From the NCBI GenBank assembly GCA_030836345.1, contig JAURQA010000115.1:1-7227 (forward strand): a DNA stretch of 7,227 bases, written 5' to 3'. The notes beneath the pieces were generated by a model, which saw only the letters and a program-made list of their open reading frames with translations, was not told the origin of the DNA and made no database searches. Below, in pieces: positions 6,009-7,227 of this stretch; the first letter of the stretch is position 1; every line of letters starts with the position of its first letter. The position numbers and the translations under genes are program-made. Origin of the DNA: Bacteroidota bacterium (GTDB lineage Bacteria; Bacteroidota; Bacteroidia; NS11-12g; UBA955).

Positions 6009-7227
6009 ATGACGTTTTTCAAGTGGTTTATATCCGTTCTTTGCTTGGCTTTCAGCCCGGCATATGCGCAATACTCAACCGTTGGAACAGGAAGTTTTGC
6101 GGGAACCGTAGCAGGACCTTTGCGACTAAGCACCGTTGACAGCAATTACTATTCTAGGTATACCTACATATATCCTGAAGCGCTGCTGAGTGATCTAAAA
6201 CATGGCGATACCATTACCCGATTTGAACTAGCTACACAAGCAGGATATGCACCGGATGGTAATACTTTGCTAGAAGTGTATGCAGAAAACACCTCTCTCA
6301 CAAATTTTACAGGCCAATCCGACGCGTGGAATGATTTAATCGCCACTAGCAAACTGGTTTATTCAGGGTCTTTGTTAAATGTGCTTAAAGGCAATACGGG
6401 TTTTAATGCTTTTGATGTAAACAACAACTTTTGGGTGTATGATACAAGTAAGGGAAAGAATATTCTTTTATCCTTCGATTTTGTGCAGAAGGATACCCAA
6501 GGAGGAGTCATTTCCTTTGATTATGACAATACAAATGTTTTTAGCTATGCAACCAATTCTACGCGTTATTATTTTGGAAATACCAAAAGCGATTCCTTGA
6601 AGAATTCAGCTCAATATCACCCTCAATTAATCTTGAATTATCCGAGAAAAGACAAAGAAATAGCCTTGCTAGCAGCATATTCCTTGGGGAAACTCCCCGT
6701 TCCACTTGGCAATCCCGACAGCATTCGAATACTTATACGAAACACTGGAAAAAAGAACCTGAGTCAGCATGAGCTCAACTTAAAAATACGCGGCGCCAAT
6801 ACAATTAATGATACCAGCCTCATTAATTTGACTGCGGCAGGTCAAACCTTCTTGACGCTAAAACCAGTTAATGTGAGCAAATTTGGTTTGGATAGCATCC
6901 TCATCCATTCTGACATTGGCATGCAGGGGCAGGATTCCGTTTGGACCTTCAGAAATAACAACTTTAACGTATATTCTTATGAAAACCCAATTGCGCCTGG
7001 AAATTCAGGTGGCATTGGTTTTAACGGAAGCACTGGAGATTTTGTAGCTCGTTTCTTCTCCAACACTGCAAAAACCATCAACCAGATTACAGTAAGTTTT
7101 GGACAAGGGGGCAGACCCTTTCGAATTGGAGTATGGGACGATAGCCGAGGCGGTTTGCCTGGCAAGCTATTATGGGAAAGCGATTCATTAACTTCGGTAA
7201 ATGGTAAATATATTTTAGATTTAAAAA
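6009..7227 (+). CDS. Secreted multi-domain protein of unknown function (3' truncated by window)
   Basis: The frame is open for 406 codons from the ATG at 6009 to the window end. The ATG is the first start after an in-frame TAG at 6003. A clear signal peptide is present: K5, hydrophobic core about 6-16 and an A-Y-A cleavage site, so the mature protein begins at Q21. Three beta-rich regions follow. Residues about 21-195 form a jelly-roll-like block ('VGTGSFAGTVAGPL', 'YYSRYTYIYP', 'GYAPDGNTLLEVYAENTS', 'FDFVQ', 'NSTRYYFGNT'). Residues about 215-315 resemble a CARDB/Ig-like adhesion module, with 'LPVPLGNPDSIRILIRNTG' and 'LKIRGANTINDTSLINLTAAGQ'. From about 328 a third beta domain starts ('GGRPFRIGVWDDSRGGLPG'). 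This arrangement is typical of large type IX-secreted surface proteins of Bacteroidota, but the C-terminal sorting domain would lie outside the window. No catalytic motif is visible; the role is unknown. Confidence 0.85.
   Translation, partial: MTFFKWFISVLCLAFSPAYAQYSTVGTGSFAGTVAGPLRLSTVDSNYYSRYTYIYPEALLSDLKHGDTITRFELATQAGYAPDGNTLLEVYAENTSLTNFTGQSDAWNDLIATSKLVYSGSLLNVLKGNTGFNAFDVNNNFWVYDTSKGKNILLSFDFVQKDTQGGVISFDYDNTNVFSYATNSTRYYFGNTKSDSLKNSAQYHPQLILNYPRKDKEIALLAAYSLGKLPVPLGNPDSIRILIRNTGKKNLSQHELNLKIRGANTINDTSLINLTAAGQTFLTLKPVNVSKFGLDSILIHSDIGMQGQDSVWTFRNNNFNVYSYENPIAPGNSGGIGFNGSTGDFVARFFSNTAKTINQITVSFGQGGRPFRIGVWDDSRGGLPGKLLWESDSLTSVNGKYILDLK

Overview
The window looks like ordinary chromosome from a member of the Bacteroidota, probably a Flavobacteriia-like lineage, though I cannot place it below phylum. 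Three things support this. Upstream of at least three genes I can read the Bacteroidota-type promoter element (TAnnTTTG, in two cases with a TTTG box 18-19 bp further upstream). The starts lack Shine-Dalgarno sequences. The gene set includes a TonB-dependent receptor, a secreted protein of the multi-domain type common in Bacteroidota, and a 3-hydroxyanthranilate dioxygenase. Base composition is moderately AT-rich throughout, with no obvious compositional island.

Layout, left to right. Positions 2-805 (+) are the C-terminal part of a TonB-dependent outer-membrane receptor whose start lies outside the window. Positions 836-1366 (+) encode 3-hydroxyanthranilate 3,4-dioxygenase, which makes the quinolinate precursor in the kynurenine route to NAD. 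Convergent to it, 1393-2409 (-) is a MscS-type mechanosensitive channel, preceded by 2482-3408 (-), a fusion of an SRPBCC lipid-binding-like domain to a GyrI-like effector-binding domain. Divergent from that gene, 3530-4996 (+) is cysteinyl-tRNA synthetase. Its stop codon directly abuts the stop codon of the convergent pyrF (4997-5797, -), orotidine 5'-phosphate decarboxylase of the longer ~270-residue subfamily. After a roughly 200-bp intergenic region carrying short repeats and a 14-bp perfect palindrome, a secreted protein of unknown function starts at 6009 (+) and runs open to the window end.

The genes do not form one pathway. Orientation switches at nearly every gene, so most are probably separate transcription units of housekeeping or membrane-homeostasis function. 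I see no phage, transposon, CRISPR, tRNA, rRNA or defence system.

The most useful observation is regulatory. For the dioxygenase, the MscS channel and cysS, the -7 promoter element ends only 4-7 bases before the start codon, so their mRNAs should be leaderless or nearly so. The same geometry fixes a GTG start for the channel and moves the cysS start 24 bases downstream of the longest open frame. The other item worth a look is the unidentified secreted protein at the right edge, together with the palindrome at its start. I did not find convincing evidence of a new multi-gene system.
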